Source of the DNA: Thalassovita sp. | GTDB taxonomy: Bacteria > Pseudomonadota > Alphaproteobacteria > Rhodobacterales > Rhodobacteraceae | DNA length: 64,000 nucleotides | Direction: 5' to 3' | NCBI GenBank assembly: GCA_029212905.1 | Contig: JARGPB010000002.1 | Coordinates: 1-64,000 of the forward strand | Shown: positions 36,411 to 44,599 of the stretch, one piece after another | How positions within the stretch are numbered: position 1 is the stretch's first letter | Layout of the letters: each line of letters starts with the position of its first letter | Position numbers and translations under genes: made by a program | Notes under the pieces: model-generated | The model's input: only the letters and a program-made list of their open reading frames with translations | Database searches by the model: none | What the model was told of the DNA's origin: nothing

Positions 36411-37430
36411 CTAGCCGACGATCGTATTCACGATGTCCATGACCTGAGCCGTTGCCCCCTGGGCGTTCAGCGCGGTGAACAGGCCGGTCAGCGACAACGC
36501 CTGTGCAGAGAGGCGGAAATCCTCGCCGCGGAACAGGTTATAGATCATCAGAAACGCGGCCAGAGGCAGCGAGAAAATCCCAACGGTGATCGACAGGAAC
36601 CAGGTCGCCAGACGGGCGACGCTGTTGCGGCGGCTGGCAATGCCGGTGGCTTCCAGCTCTTCCTCTTCGTCGTGGAAACTGGTGCGCAGCTCGGACAGTT
36701 CGTGGATGTCGGTTTGTTCGATCACCTGACGGTTGCGGGTGTCATATTCGTCTTCCAAACGGCGCGAGGTGATGTCCACATCGGGGAACCGCGCGTTGTT
36801 GCGCGGGGTTTGGGGGCGCTCGGTCGGGGAAACCGTCGGATGAACGGGCCGCACCGGGGCGGCCGTGGCGCTGGCCATGGCCATCTGCGGCATGGGCGAA
36901 ACGGCCTGTTGCGGACGGGCAGGGCGCGCAACTGCGGCGTGTTCCTTGCGTTTGACACGGCGCGGCATCACGCGGGCCACAGCTTTGACGAAATCCTTGG
37001 TATCCAGCAGGGTGTCTTCGTTCAGCCACTGGATAAAGTCGGGCTCTAGCCAGATAGCCATCTGACAGGTCAGGCTGGCCAAGGTCGCCTGTGTGGCACG
37101 CTTGGTCGGCACGCTGCCGTTCTCGGGGGGCTGGGTCAGGGCGACCTCGATCACCAGGCCCGCCTTTTGCATGATGGCCTGCGGGGACTCGGTTTCTGCA
37201 TCCACGCCCGATGCATCAGACGAGGGATCCTGTTCGGGAACCGACAGATCAAGCGTCAGAATATCCGATGTCACCTCTACATGGGTTTCCGACAGAACCT
37301 GCACGCCGCAGATTCGGTGTCCGTTCGCCTCGAGGACGCGCTGTAGGCTGGCGCTGAGCTCTAGCGTGTCGCAATTGCGCGAGGCCAGGAACACAAGGCC
37401 AGAGGTGTGGCGGTTTTCATCGGTATTCAT
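36411..37430 (-). CDS. Hypothetical protein with C-terminal membrane segment
   Basis: I do not recognise this 339-residue protein. The N-terminal 150 residues look like a compact mixed domain (LVFLASRNCDTLELSASLQ, LTCQMAIWLEPDFIQWL). Then follow a Pro/Ala-rich linker with basic patches (about 155-215), an acidic segment, and one or two hydrophobic helices (about 270-335, containing WFLSITVGIFSLPLAAFLMI). This suggests a cytoplasmic domain tethered to the inner membrane. ATG at 37430 has GGAG eight bases upstream, so I prefer it to an ATG 13 codons earlier. It lies between glnA and the hydrolase-OsmC gene and seems monocistronic. Confidence 0.72.
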   Translation of the reverse strand: MNTDENRHTSGLVFLASRNCDTLELSASLQRVLEANGHRICGVQVLSETHVEVTSDILTLDLSVPEQDPSSDASGVDAETESPQAIMQKAGLVIEVALTQPPENGSVPTKRATQATLASLTCQMAIWLEPDFIQWLNEDTLLDTKDFVKAVARVMPRRVKRKEHAAVARPARPQQAVSPMPQMAMASATAAPVRPVHPTVSPTERPQTPRNNARFPDVDITSRRLEDEYDTRNRQVIEQTDIHELSELRTSFHDEEEELEATGIASRRNSVARLATWFLSITVGIFSLPLAAFLMIYNLFRGEDFRLSAQALSLTGLFTALNAQGATAQVMDIVNTIVG

Positions 37431-37694
37431 CACAGAACTCCAGTCTGCAGTCTTCTTTGTCCGTTTCATTCTGCGAGCGAAAAAGGGAAAGAATATGACG
37501 GAAATTCGGTTGATGTGCGGTAATCAGGGCCAAAGCACGCGACTGTTGATCAGGCGGCGACAGTTAACCCGATTTTCACGACTATTTTGTCGGAGATTGC
37601 AGCAGGAGGGGGAACAGGAGGGCGCAAGCAGGCGCACGGCACGGTTGATTCGTTGGCGCCGACGGCGGGGCGAATACCGTTCTGGTTGCACGCA

Positions 37695-37718
37695 AAAGGG
37701 CGCCCGAAGGCGCCCTTT
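37695..37718 (-). terminator. Terminator of glnBA
   Basis: A perfect ten-base stem, AAAGGGCGCC/GGCGCCCTTT, with a TTCG loop in minus-strand sense, followed by TTTTGCG. It is 22 bases after the glnA stop. The remaining 260 bases up to the unknown gene (37431-37694) hold no gene that I can support. Confidence 0.85.
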
Positions 37719-37740
37719 CGATGATTTGGAACAGGTGCGA

Positions 37741-39147
37741 TTAGCAGCTGTAGTACAGGCCGAATTCTACGGGGTGCGGAGTGTGCTCGTAGGTTTCGAT
37801 CTCTTCCATTTTCAGGCCGATGTAGCCTTCGATCTGGTCTTTGGTGAACACGTCGCCAGCCAGCAAGAAGTCCATGTCTTTTTCCAGTTCTTCCATGGCT
37901 TCGCGCAGCGAACCACAGACAGTCGGGATGCCGGCCAGCTCTTCTGCGGGCAGGTCGTACAGGTTCTTGTCCATGGCTTCGCCCGGATCGATCTTGTTGG
38001 TGATACCGTCCAGACCGGCCATCAGCAGAGCTGCAAAGCACAGGTAGGGGTTCGCCGAGGGATCGGGGAAACGGGCTTCGACGCGCTTGGCTTTGGGCGA
38101 TTCCGCGAAGGGAATACGCACACAACCCGAACGGTTCGACGCCGAGTACGCGCGCAGAACGGGGGCTTCGAAGCCCGGGATCAGACGCTTGTACGAGTTG
38201 GTCGAGGGGTTGGTGAACGCGTTCAGCGCCTTGGCGTGTTTCAGAACACCACCGATGAAATACAGGGCTTCCTGAGACAGATCGGCGTATTTGTCGCCTG
38301 CGAACAGGGGCTTGCCGTCTTTCCAGATCGACATGTTCACGTGCATGCCGGTGCCGTTGTCGCCTGCGATGGGCTTGGGCATGAAGGTGGCGGTTTTGCC
38401 ATATGCCTGGGCCACGTTGTGGACGATGTATTTGTATTTCTGGATTTCGTCGGCTTGCTTGGTCAGCGTGCCGAAGACCAGGCCCAGCTCGTGCTGACAG
38501 GACGCCACTTCGTGGTGGTGCTTGTCAACTTTCATGCCGATGCGCTTCATGGTGCTCAGCATTTCCGAACGCAGGTCTTGTGCGTCGTCGATCGGGTTCA
38601 CAGGGAAGTAACCGCCCTTGACGCCGGGACGATGGCCGGTGTTGCCCATCTCGTAGTCGGTGTCGGTGTTCCAGGACGCGTCGATTGCGTCAACTTCGTA
38701 GGACACTTTGTTGATCGAGTTCGAGTACTTGACGTTGTCGAACAGGAAGAACTCTGCTTCGGGGCCCATGAACGCCGAGTCGCCGATGCCCGAGGATTTC
38801 AGGTAGGCTTCTGCTTTTTCAGCGGTGCCGCGCGGGTCGCGGGCATAGGCTTCGCCGGTGTCGGGTTCGACAACCGAGCAGTGAATACACAGGGTTTTTT
38901 CGGCATAGAACGGGTCGATGTAGACCGACTCGGTGTCGAAAACCAGTTTCATGTCCGAGGATTCAATCGACTTCCAGCCAGCGATGGACGAACCGTCAAA
39001 CATGAAGCCACCTTCGAGGAAGTCGGCATCGACTTCGTCGCAGATAACGGTCACGTGCTGCAGTTTACCGCGCGGGTCGGTGAAGCGAACATCAAGATAT
39101 TCGACTTCTTCGTCTTTCATGAGTTTCAGGACTGCGTCTATGCTCAT
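37741..39147 (-). CDS. glnA: Glutamine synthetase type I (GlnA)
   Basis: Makes glutamine from glutamate, ammonia and ATP as a dodecamer. The 468-residue protein has the N-terminal DFRFTDPRGK-like latch (here DVRFTDPRGK), FDGSSIAGW near residue 52, the ATP-binding KPIAGDNGTGMHVN and the adenylylation loop NLYDLPAEE with its target Tyr (about 397), so GlnE control is expected. It lies 29 bases after glnB on the same strand and is probably cotranscribed. Confidence 0.97.
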   Translation of the reverse strand: MSIDAVLKLMKDEEVEYLDVRFTDPRGKLQHVTVICDEVDADFLEGGFMFDGSSIAGWKSIESSDMKLVFDTESVYIDPFYAEKTLCIHCSVVEPDTGEAYARDPRGTAEKAEAYLKSSGIGDSAFMGPEAEFFLFDNVKYSNSINKVSYEVDAIDASWNTDTDYEMGNTGHRPGVKGGYFPVNPIDDAQDLRSEMLSTMKRIGMKVDKHHHEVASCQHELGLVFGTLTKQADEIQKYKYIVHNVAQAYGKTATFMPKPIAGDNGTGMHVNMSIWKDGKPLFAGDKYADLSQEALYFIGGVLKHAKALNAFTNPSTNSYKRLIPGFEAPVLRAYSASNRSGCVRIPFAESPKAKRVEARFPDPSANPYLCFAALLMAGLDGITNKIDPGEAMDKNLYDLPAEELAGIPTVCGSLREAMEELEKDMDFLLAGDVFTKDQIEGYIGLKMEEIETYEHTPHPVEFGLYYSC

Positions 39148-39176
39148 TCCCTTAATCCCTTTCGATTCAGTGGGGT

Positions 39177-39515
39177 TTACAGCGCGTCCGAGCCGGCTTC
39201 GCCGGTGCGGATGCGGATAGCTTGTTCAACGGGGCTGACAAAAATTTTGCCATCGCCAATTTTATCGGTTTTGGCTGCGTCGATGATCGCCTCGATGGCG
39301 CCATCAACCAGGTCATCGTCCAGCACAACCTCGATTTTTACCTTGGGCAGAAAGTCCACGACATATTCAGCACCACGATACAATTCGGTGTGGCCTTTTT
39401 GACGGCCAAAGCCTTTGACTTCAATAACGCTCAGGCCCTGGATGCCGGCCTCTTGCAGCGCTTCTTTTACTTCATCAAGCTTGAACGGCTTAATGATCGC
39501 TTCGATTTTCTTCAT
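39177..39515 (-). CDS. glnB: Nitrogen regulatory protein PII
   Basis: Trimeric signal protein that senses 2-oxoglutarate and ATP/ADP and controls GlnE and other targets. It has 112 residues. The T-loop ends in TELYRGAEYVVDFLPK, where the uridylylated Tyr51 is conserved. The C-terminal GDGKIFV motif is present. Start ATG at 39515 gives the standard MKKIEAIIKPFKLDEVK and follows GGAG. Divergent from nnr. Confidence 0.97.
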   Translation of the reverse strand: MKKIEAIIKPFKLDEVKEALQEAGIQGLSVIEVKGFGRQKGHTELYRGAEYVVDFLPKVKIEVVLDDDLVDGAIEAIIDAAKTDKIGDGKIFVSPVEQAIRIRTGEAGSDAL

Positions 39516-39537
39516 CGCCTTGGATCTCCTCACCAGA

Positions 39538-39549
39538 CTTGTCGACAAG
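39538..39549. promoter_or_regulatory. Perfect 12-bp palindrome upstream of glnB
   Basis: CTTGTCGACAAG lies 23-34 bases before the glnB ATG, just upstream of its ribosome site. It could be an operator or a leader hairpin; no match to a known nitrogen-regulator consensus was recognised. Confidence 0.35.
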
Positions 39550-39689
39550 CGACAGAACACTTTCCCTGAGTGGTCACAATTGAGTATGCTAAGAGGGCCA
39601 GACGGAGCCACCGCAAAGACAGTTCCGTGAACACTTTTTGTGCGACTTGCATAAAAAAGCATCAAAAAAAGAACAATAAGTCTGAATAT

Positions 39690-41219
39690 ATGACCGAAAT
39701 TTTGACAGCTGCACAAATGCGCAGCATCGAGAAAACCGCCATCGAGTCGGGCCAGGTCAGTGGGTTAGAGCTGATGGAGCGCGCCGGGCGCGGCGTCGTC
39801 GAGGCGATGCTGAAGGCACGGCCTGACCTGGGAGAACCCCGTTCGGGCGACGGGGCGGCGCCTGCGCGTCGGGCTGTTGTTCTATGTGGGCCAGGGAACA
39901 ACGGCGGCGACGGATTTGTCATTGCGCGGCTGCTGAAGGATTTGGGCTGGGACGTCGCAGTGTTTTTCCACGGGGACACGCAAAAGTTGCCGCGGGACGC
40001 GCTGACGAACTATGAGCGCTGGAGCGACATCGGGCAGGTTGGGGAGATGCTGGGCGAGGGGGGGGCGACGCAGGCCGACGTGGTGATCGACGCGGTCTTT
40101 GGCACTGGCCTGACGCGAGAGATTTCAGAGGAATTGTGCGCCGCGATGTGCCGCAGGGTGCCCGAGGGACGGCCCTATGTGGTGGCTGTGGACATTCCAA
40201 GCGGGCTATCGTCGGACAGCGGGCGCGTGCTGGGGCGCGGGCCGCTGGCGGATCTGACGGTCACGTTTCACCGGGCCAAACTGGGGCACTATCTGGGGCA
40301 GGGGCCCGAGCTGTGCGGCACAATCGTTGTGGCAGATATCGGATTGGATGCGGACCAGCCCCAACCTGAGCGGGTGAGGTTGGTTGGGGCGCCTGGGCCG
40401 CTGGACAAGGCCGCGCTGGGACATAAATTCGCCCATGGCTCGGCTCTGGTGGTGTCTGGCGGGACGGGCCGTTCTGGGGCGGCGCGTCTGAGCGCACGCG
40501 GGGCGCTGCGCGTGGGGGCAGGGCTGGTGACCTTGGCGGTGCCGCCCTCTGCCTGGGACGAGGTCGCGGTGCAGATCACGGCCTTGATGATGCGCAAGGT
40601 CGCAGAGGCCGAGGATCTGCGCGAGGTGCTGGCAGATGCCCGTTTCAATGCGCTTTGCATTGGGCCGGGGCTAGGCCTGCAGCCGCAGCATCAGGCGCTG
40701 GTCGGGGCTGCGCTAAAGAGCAACAGGCCAACAGTTCTGGATGCGGATGCGCTGACGTTGATCGCAAACGAAGAGACCTTGTTTGATGCGCTGCACGCGG
40801 GCTGTGTCCTGACACCGCACGGAGGTGAGTTCCGGCGTCTTTTCAAGGATTCGGAGGGCGCATTTTCCAAAGTCGAAGCCGCCAGAGAAGCCGCAGCAAG
40901 AGCAGGCTGCGTGGTGGTATTCAAGGGGGGCGATACGGTGATTGCGTCCCCAGATGGCCGGTGCGCCCTGCATTCGGCAGCGTATGAGCGCGCGGCGCCC
41001 TGGCTGGCCACGGCGGGATCGGGCGATGTGTTGGCCGGGTTTGTCACCGGGTTGATGGCGCGGGGACTTGACCCGTTCGAGGCCGCCAAAACCGGCGTCT
41101 GGCTGCATGTGGAATGCGCCCGCAGCTTCGGGTCTGGCCTGATTGCCGAGGACATTCCCGAAGAAATACCGCGTCTTTTCAGCCGTTTGATCGGCGTAGA
41201 GTCGGAAAATTTCGCTTAG
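39690..41219 (+). CDS. nnr: Bifunctional NAD(P)H-hydrate epimerase / ADP-dependent dehydratase
   Basis: Repairs hydrated NADH and NADPH. The 509-residue fusion has an N-terminal epimerase domain (YjeF_N; GPGNNGGDGFVIARLL near residue 70) and a C-terminal ribokinase-like dehydratase domain (GGTGRSGAARLSARGALRVG near 250, TPHGGEFRRL near 378 and ATAGSGDVLAG near 440). ATG at 39690 gives the typical MTEILTAAQMRSIE, although the ribosome site is weak. It ends 74 bases before tRNA-Leu. Confidence 0.93.
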   Translation: MTEILTAAQMRSIEKTAIESGQVSGLELMERAGRGVVEAMLKARPDLGEPRSGDGAAPARRAVVLCGPGNNGGDGFVIARLLKDLGWDVAVFFHGDTQKLPRDALTNYERWSDIGQVGEMLGEGGATQADVVIDAVFGTGLTREISEELCAAMCRRVPEGRPYVVAVDIPSGLSSDSGRVLGRGPLADLTVTFHRAKLGHYLGQGPELCGTIVVADIGLDADQPQPERVRLVGAPGPLDKAALGHKFAHGSALVVSGGTGRSGAARLSARGALRVGAGLVTLAVPPSAWDEVAVQITALMMRKVAEAEDLREVLADARFNALCIGPGLGLQPQHQALVGAALKSNRPTVLDADALTLIANEETLFDALHAGCVLTPHGGEFRRLFKDSEGAFSKVEAAREAAARAGCVVVFKGGDTVIASPDGRCALHSAAYERAAPWLATAGSGDVLAGFVTGLMARGLDPFEAAKTGVWLHVECARSFGSGLIAEDIPEEIPRLFSRLIGVESENFA

Positions 41220-41292
41220 GGGGTGATTTTTCCTCTCGCCTCTGGGTTTTGGGTTTGCTAAGGGATGCCGGACCAGCCGTAGGCTGATCAGT

Positions 41293-41377
41293 GCGGGTGT
41301 GGCGGAATTGGTAGACGCACCAGATTTAGGTTCTGGCGCCGCGAGGCGTGGGGGTTCGAGTCCCTTCACCCGCACCA
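41293..41377 (+). tRNA. tRNA-Leu(UAG)
   Basis: Acceptor stem GCGGGTG pairs with CACCCGC, followed by discriminator A and encoded CCA (41375-41377). The anticodon stem CCAGA/TCTGG holds the loop TTTAGGT with anticodon TAG at 41327-41329, reading CUA. A long variable arm and GGTTCGAGTCC T-arm are present, as expected for a leucine (class II) tRNA. Total length 85. Confidence 0.97.
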
Positions 41378-41484
41378 CTTTGATTTCATTGAAATAATCT
41401 GGATTTTGCCGTGAGGGAGCGGACGTGCATTTGTGCTATGGCTAAGCTTCTGCCCGTCTGGCCCTTTACAGCGATTGAACATGT

Positions 41485-41514
41485 AAAAACGGGGCAACCC
41501 GAAGGCTGCCCCGT
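41485..41514 (-). terminator. Terminator of the cytochrome bd operon
   Basis: ACGGGGCA pairs with TGCCCCGT around a loop; in minus-strand sense it is followed by TTTTTAC. It is located 32 bases after the cydX stop. Confidence 0.85.
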
Positions 41515-41545
41515 CTGGTGATCCGCCAAAGGGACGCGGCGGGGA

Positions 41546-41659
41546 TCAGTCGGTTTCCTCGGCCAGGCGCGAATCTTCGCGCATTTCCAGCCACATAGCG
41601 TTCAGGACTGCGAACATTGCGGCCAGGGGAAGTCCCAAGAGCCAGGCAAAATACCACAT
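41546..41659 (-). CDS. cydX: Cytochrome bd oxidase small subunit CydX
   Basis: A 37-residue single-helix protein, MWYFAWLLGLPLAAMFAVLN followed by AMWLE and a charged tail ending EETD. The Trp/Tyr/Phe start and the later Trp-Leu-Glu are the CydX/CbdX signature. It stabilises the oxidase and its hemes. It begins 27 bases after cydB. Such short genes are easily missed by automatic callers. Confidence 0.9.
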   Translation of the reverse strand: MWYFAWLLGLPLAAMFAVLNAMWLEMREDSRLAEETD

Positions 41660-41686
41660 GATTTTTCCTTTCGTAGTTTCAGGCCG

Positions 41687-42850
41687 TTAGTACAGGCTGT
41701 GGGCGTTTTCGGTGACGTCGGACTCGGTTACTTTGCCCCACAGGACTTTGTAGACCCAGGCGGTGTAGGCCAGGATGATCGGCATGAAGATCACCGTCAT
41801 CACCAGCATCACAAACAGCGTCAGATGCGAGGACGACGCGTCCCACACCGTCAGAGAGCTGTTCGGGTCCACGGTCGAGGGCAGGATGAACGGGAACATT
41901 GTCAGCCCGACCGACGAGATGATCCCGGTGATCGCCAGTTTGGACCACAGCAAGGTAGAGACCTCGCGCCCGGCGCGCAGGCCCAGAACGGCCAGGGCGA
42001 TCCCGGCAAACCCCATGATCGGGGCGATGGCGATCCAGGGCCGGGCGGCATAGGCGCTCAGCCAACTGGTGTCGCGGGTGATCTCGCTCATTAAGGGGTT
42101 CGAGGGGCCATCGGTGACGGCGTCGTTCACAAAGGCGAACCCGTCGATCCCAAAGGCCAGCCACAGGCCCGCACCCGCATAGGACAGCGCGGCGACGACC
42201 CCGGCCACGGTGCCGATGCGGCGGGCACGATCAGCGATGAAGCCTTCGGTTTTCAGGCCCAGCCAGGCGGCGCCATGCATCAGCAGCATGGACAACGACA
42301 CCACACCTGACAGCAACGCAAAGGGATGCAGCAGGCCCAGGAATTTGCCATAGAAGGTGCCGTCATACATCGGCATCAAATCCTCGGTCAGGTGAAAGGG
42401 GACGCCCAGCAGCACATTGCCCACCGCCACGCCGAACAAAAGCGCAGGCACCGCCCCGCCGATGAACAGCGCCCAGTCCCAGCTGCTGCGCCACAGGGCG
42501 TTGTCGCGTTTGGAGCGGTATTTGAACGCCACAGGACGCAGGATCAGCGCCGCCAGCAGGGTAAACATGGCCAGATAAAACCCCGAAAAGCTGACCGCGT
42601 AAAGCGGCGGCCAGGCGGCAAAGATCGCGCCCCCGCCCAGGATGAACCAGACCTGGTTGCCTTCCCACACGGGACCGATGGTGTTGATGGCAACGCGGCG
42701 TTCCACATCGGTTTTGCCGACAAAGGGCAGCAGCGCGCCGACCCCCATGTCGAAACCATCCGTCAGCGCAAAGCCGATCAGCAGGACGCCCAGTAGCCCC
42801 CACCAGATCACGCGCAGAAATTCGAAAGACAGCAATTCATGCAAGATCAT
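41687..42850 (-). CDS. cydB: Cytochrome bd ubiquinol oxidase subunit II
   Basis: Membrane subunit of the high-affinity quinol oxidase; 387 residues with about nine helices. The N-terminal ALTDGFDMGVGALLPFVGKT and NTIGPVWEGNQVWFILGGGA are diagnostic. It starts five bases after the cydA stop and is followed by cydX. I chose ATG at 42850; the upstream extension in frame lies inside cydA. Confidence 0.95.
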   Translation of the reverse strand: MILHELLSFEFLRVIWWGLLGVLLIGFALTDGFDMGVGALLPFVGKTDVERRVAINTIGPVWEGNQVWFILGGGAIFAAWPPLYAVSFSGFYLAMFTLLAALILRPVAFKYRSKRDNALWRSSWDWALFIGGAVPALLFGVAVGNVLLGVPFHLTEDLMPMYDGTFYGKFLGLLHPFALLSGVVSLSMLLMHGAAWLGLKTEGFIADRARRIGTVAGVVAALSYAGAGLWLAFGIDGFAFVNDAVTDGPSNPLMSEITRDTSWLSAYAARPWIAIAPIMGFAGIALAVLGLRAGREVSTLLWSKLAITGIISSVGLTMFPFILPSTVDPNSSLTVWDASSSHLTLFVMLVMTVIFMPIILAYTAWVYKVLWGKVTESDVTENAHSLY

Positions 42851-42855
42851 ATCTG

Positions 42856-44460
42856 TTACTCCGCAGGGGTTGCAGGGGCGCCGTCGCAATTGCGCAGGCG
42901 GTTGGCATGGCGTTGGTTCCAGGCCTCGGTTTCGTCGACATCCTGGGTGGGGCCTTTGCGGATGTATTTCAGCATCAGGCCCATCTCGATGATGAACAGG
43001 ATCGAATAAAAGGTGACGAAACCGGCAAGGGTGATCAGCAGATCGGCCACGGTCAGGTGGCTGGCCGACAGGGCCGTGGGCAGTACGCCGTCCACCGTCC
43101 AGGGTTGGCGGCCAAATTCAGCCACGAACCACCCCAATTCAGCAGCGATCCAAGGGGTGGGGATGATCAGCACGGCCAGACGCAGCGACCAGCGCGGGAA
43201 ATGCATCCCGCGGAAACTGGCCTGCACAAAGAAATAGGCCATCACCGCAATAAAGCTGAAGCCAAGCCCAACCATCAGGCGGAAAGCCCAGAACAGCGGG
43301 GCGACACCGGGGATGGTGTCATTCGCGGCTTTGACGATCTGGTCATCAGTAGCGGTGCGCGGGTCATCCACATAGCGTTTCAGCAGGAAGGCAAAACCCA
43401 GATTGTCGGAGTGCTCCTCAAAGGCGGTGCGGATCTCGGGGGGCGTGTCGGCGCGCATCTTGCGGATCTGCATCAGCGCGTCATAGGCAATCAGCCCGGC
43501 GCGAATGTTGACCTCGGCCTCTTCGACCAGCTCTTTGATGCCGGGGATTTCATGGGTCAGGCTACGTGTGCCGATCAGGCCCATGGCCCAGGGGATGTGG
43601 ACGGCATAATGCGTTTCGCGCGCTTCCTGGTCCGGGAACCCGACCAGGGTGAAGGACGCAGGCGCGGGCTCGGTTTCCCACATGGCCTCGATCGCGGCCA
43701 GTTTCATTTTCTGGGTATGGGTGGCGGAATAGCCGCTTTCGTCGCCCAGAATGACCACCGAGAATGCCGAGGCCAGACCAAAGGCGGCGGCCACGGCGAT
43801 GGACCGGCGGGCCAGTTCTATGTGGCGGTCCTTCAGCAGGTACCACGCCGAGACACCCAGCACGAACACCGATGCGGTGACATAGCCGGCCGATACGGTG
43901 TGGACGAATTTGGCCTGCGCCACCTCGTTGAACACGACGTCGAAAAAGTTGGTCATCTCCATCCGCATGGAATCGGGATTGAATTCCGCACCCACGGGGT
44001 TCTGCATCCAGCCATTGGCAATCAGAATCCACAGCGCCGAAAAGTTCGACCCGATGGCCACCAGCCAGGCCACAACCAGATGCGCGACCTTGGACAGTTT
44101 ATCCCAGCCAAAGAAGAACAGCCCGACGAACGTCGCCTCCAGAAAGAAGGCCATCAGCCCTTCGACCGCCAGCGGCGCACCGAAGATGTCGCCGACATAA
44201 TGCGAATAATAGGACCAGTTCATGCCGAACTGGAATTCCATGGTGATCCCGGTGGCGACGCCCAGCACAAAGTTAATGCCAAACAGCGTGCCCCAGAATT
44301 TCGTCATTTGCCGCCAGATGGGGCGGTTTGTCATCACATAGACCGTCTCCATGATCGCGACGAGGATCGACAGACCCAGCGTCAGCGGCACGAAGAGAAA
44401 GTGATACATGGCTGTCATCGCGAATTGCAGGCGCGACAGCTCGACCAGATCGAGCTCCAT
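42856..44460 (-). CDS. cydA: Cytochrome bd ubiquinol oxidase subunit I
   Basis: Heme-bearing subunit of the bd oxidase that reduces oxygen with quinol electrons. The 534-residue protein starts LVELSRLQFAMTAMYHFLFV, with the His19-type heme ligand in MYHF. The Q-loop GFPDQEARETHYAVHIPW follows VVILGDESGY. A long leader of 135 bases separates it from cydC, and an Fnr-like box lies there, so it likely has its own oxygen-responsive promoter besides read-through from cydDC. Confidence 0.96.
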   Translation of the reverse strand: MELDLVELSRLQFAMTAMYHFLFVPLTLGLSILVAIMETVYVMTNRPIWRQMTKFWGTLFGINFVLGVATGITMEFQFGMNWSYYSHYVGDIFGAPLAVEGLMAFFLEATFVGLFFFGWDKLSKVAHLVVAWLVAIGSNFSALWILIANGWMQNPVGAEFNPDSMRMEMTNFFDVVFNEVAQAKFVHTVSAGYVTASVFVLGVSAWYLLKDRHIELARRSIAVAAAFGLASAFSVVILGDESGYSATHTQKMKLAAIEAMWETEPAPASFTLVGFPDQEARETHYAVHIPWAMGLIGTRSLTHEIPGIKELVEEAEVNIRAGLIAYDALMQIRKMRADTPPEIRTAFEEHSDNLGFAFLLKRYVDDPRTATDDQIVKAANDTIPGVAPLFWAFRLMVGLGFSFIAVMAYFFVQASFRGMHFPRWSLRLAVLIIPTPWIAAELGWFVAEFGRQPWTVDGVLPTALSASHLTVADLLITLAGFVTFYSILFIIEMGLMLKYIRKGPTQDVDETEAWNQRHANRLRNCDGAPATPAE

Positions 44461-44585
44461 TTTGCCAATCTCCTTTTGTGAAGCCCACAAAGAAATGGTG
44501 CAGACTAATGTTTAAAGGGTGCGCTAAACCTGACTTGCAGACTCAGCTTTGACAGCAGGGGTACACCTGGCCCAGATCGGGTGTT

Positions 44586-44599
44586 TTGATCTAGGTCAA
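44586..44599 (-). promoter_or_regulatory. Fnr/FnrL-like binding site upstream of cydA
   Basis: TTGAT-CTAG-GTCAA matches the Fnr consensus TTGAT-N4-ATCAA at all but one position. It lies 126-139 bases before the cydA start and overlaps the cydC stop codon (44596-44598). This placement suits activation of cydAB under low oxygen. Confidence 0.7.

Noticed and set aside
39516..39689. Sigma-54 promoter for glnB
   Set aside because: A TGGC is present in the minus-strand sequence, but the GC of the -12 element is not at the required distance.
41383..41395. ATTTCATTGAAAT palindrome after tRNA-Leu
   Set aside because: Short, A+T-rich and without a following T run or nearby promoter; likely chance.
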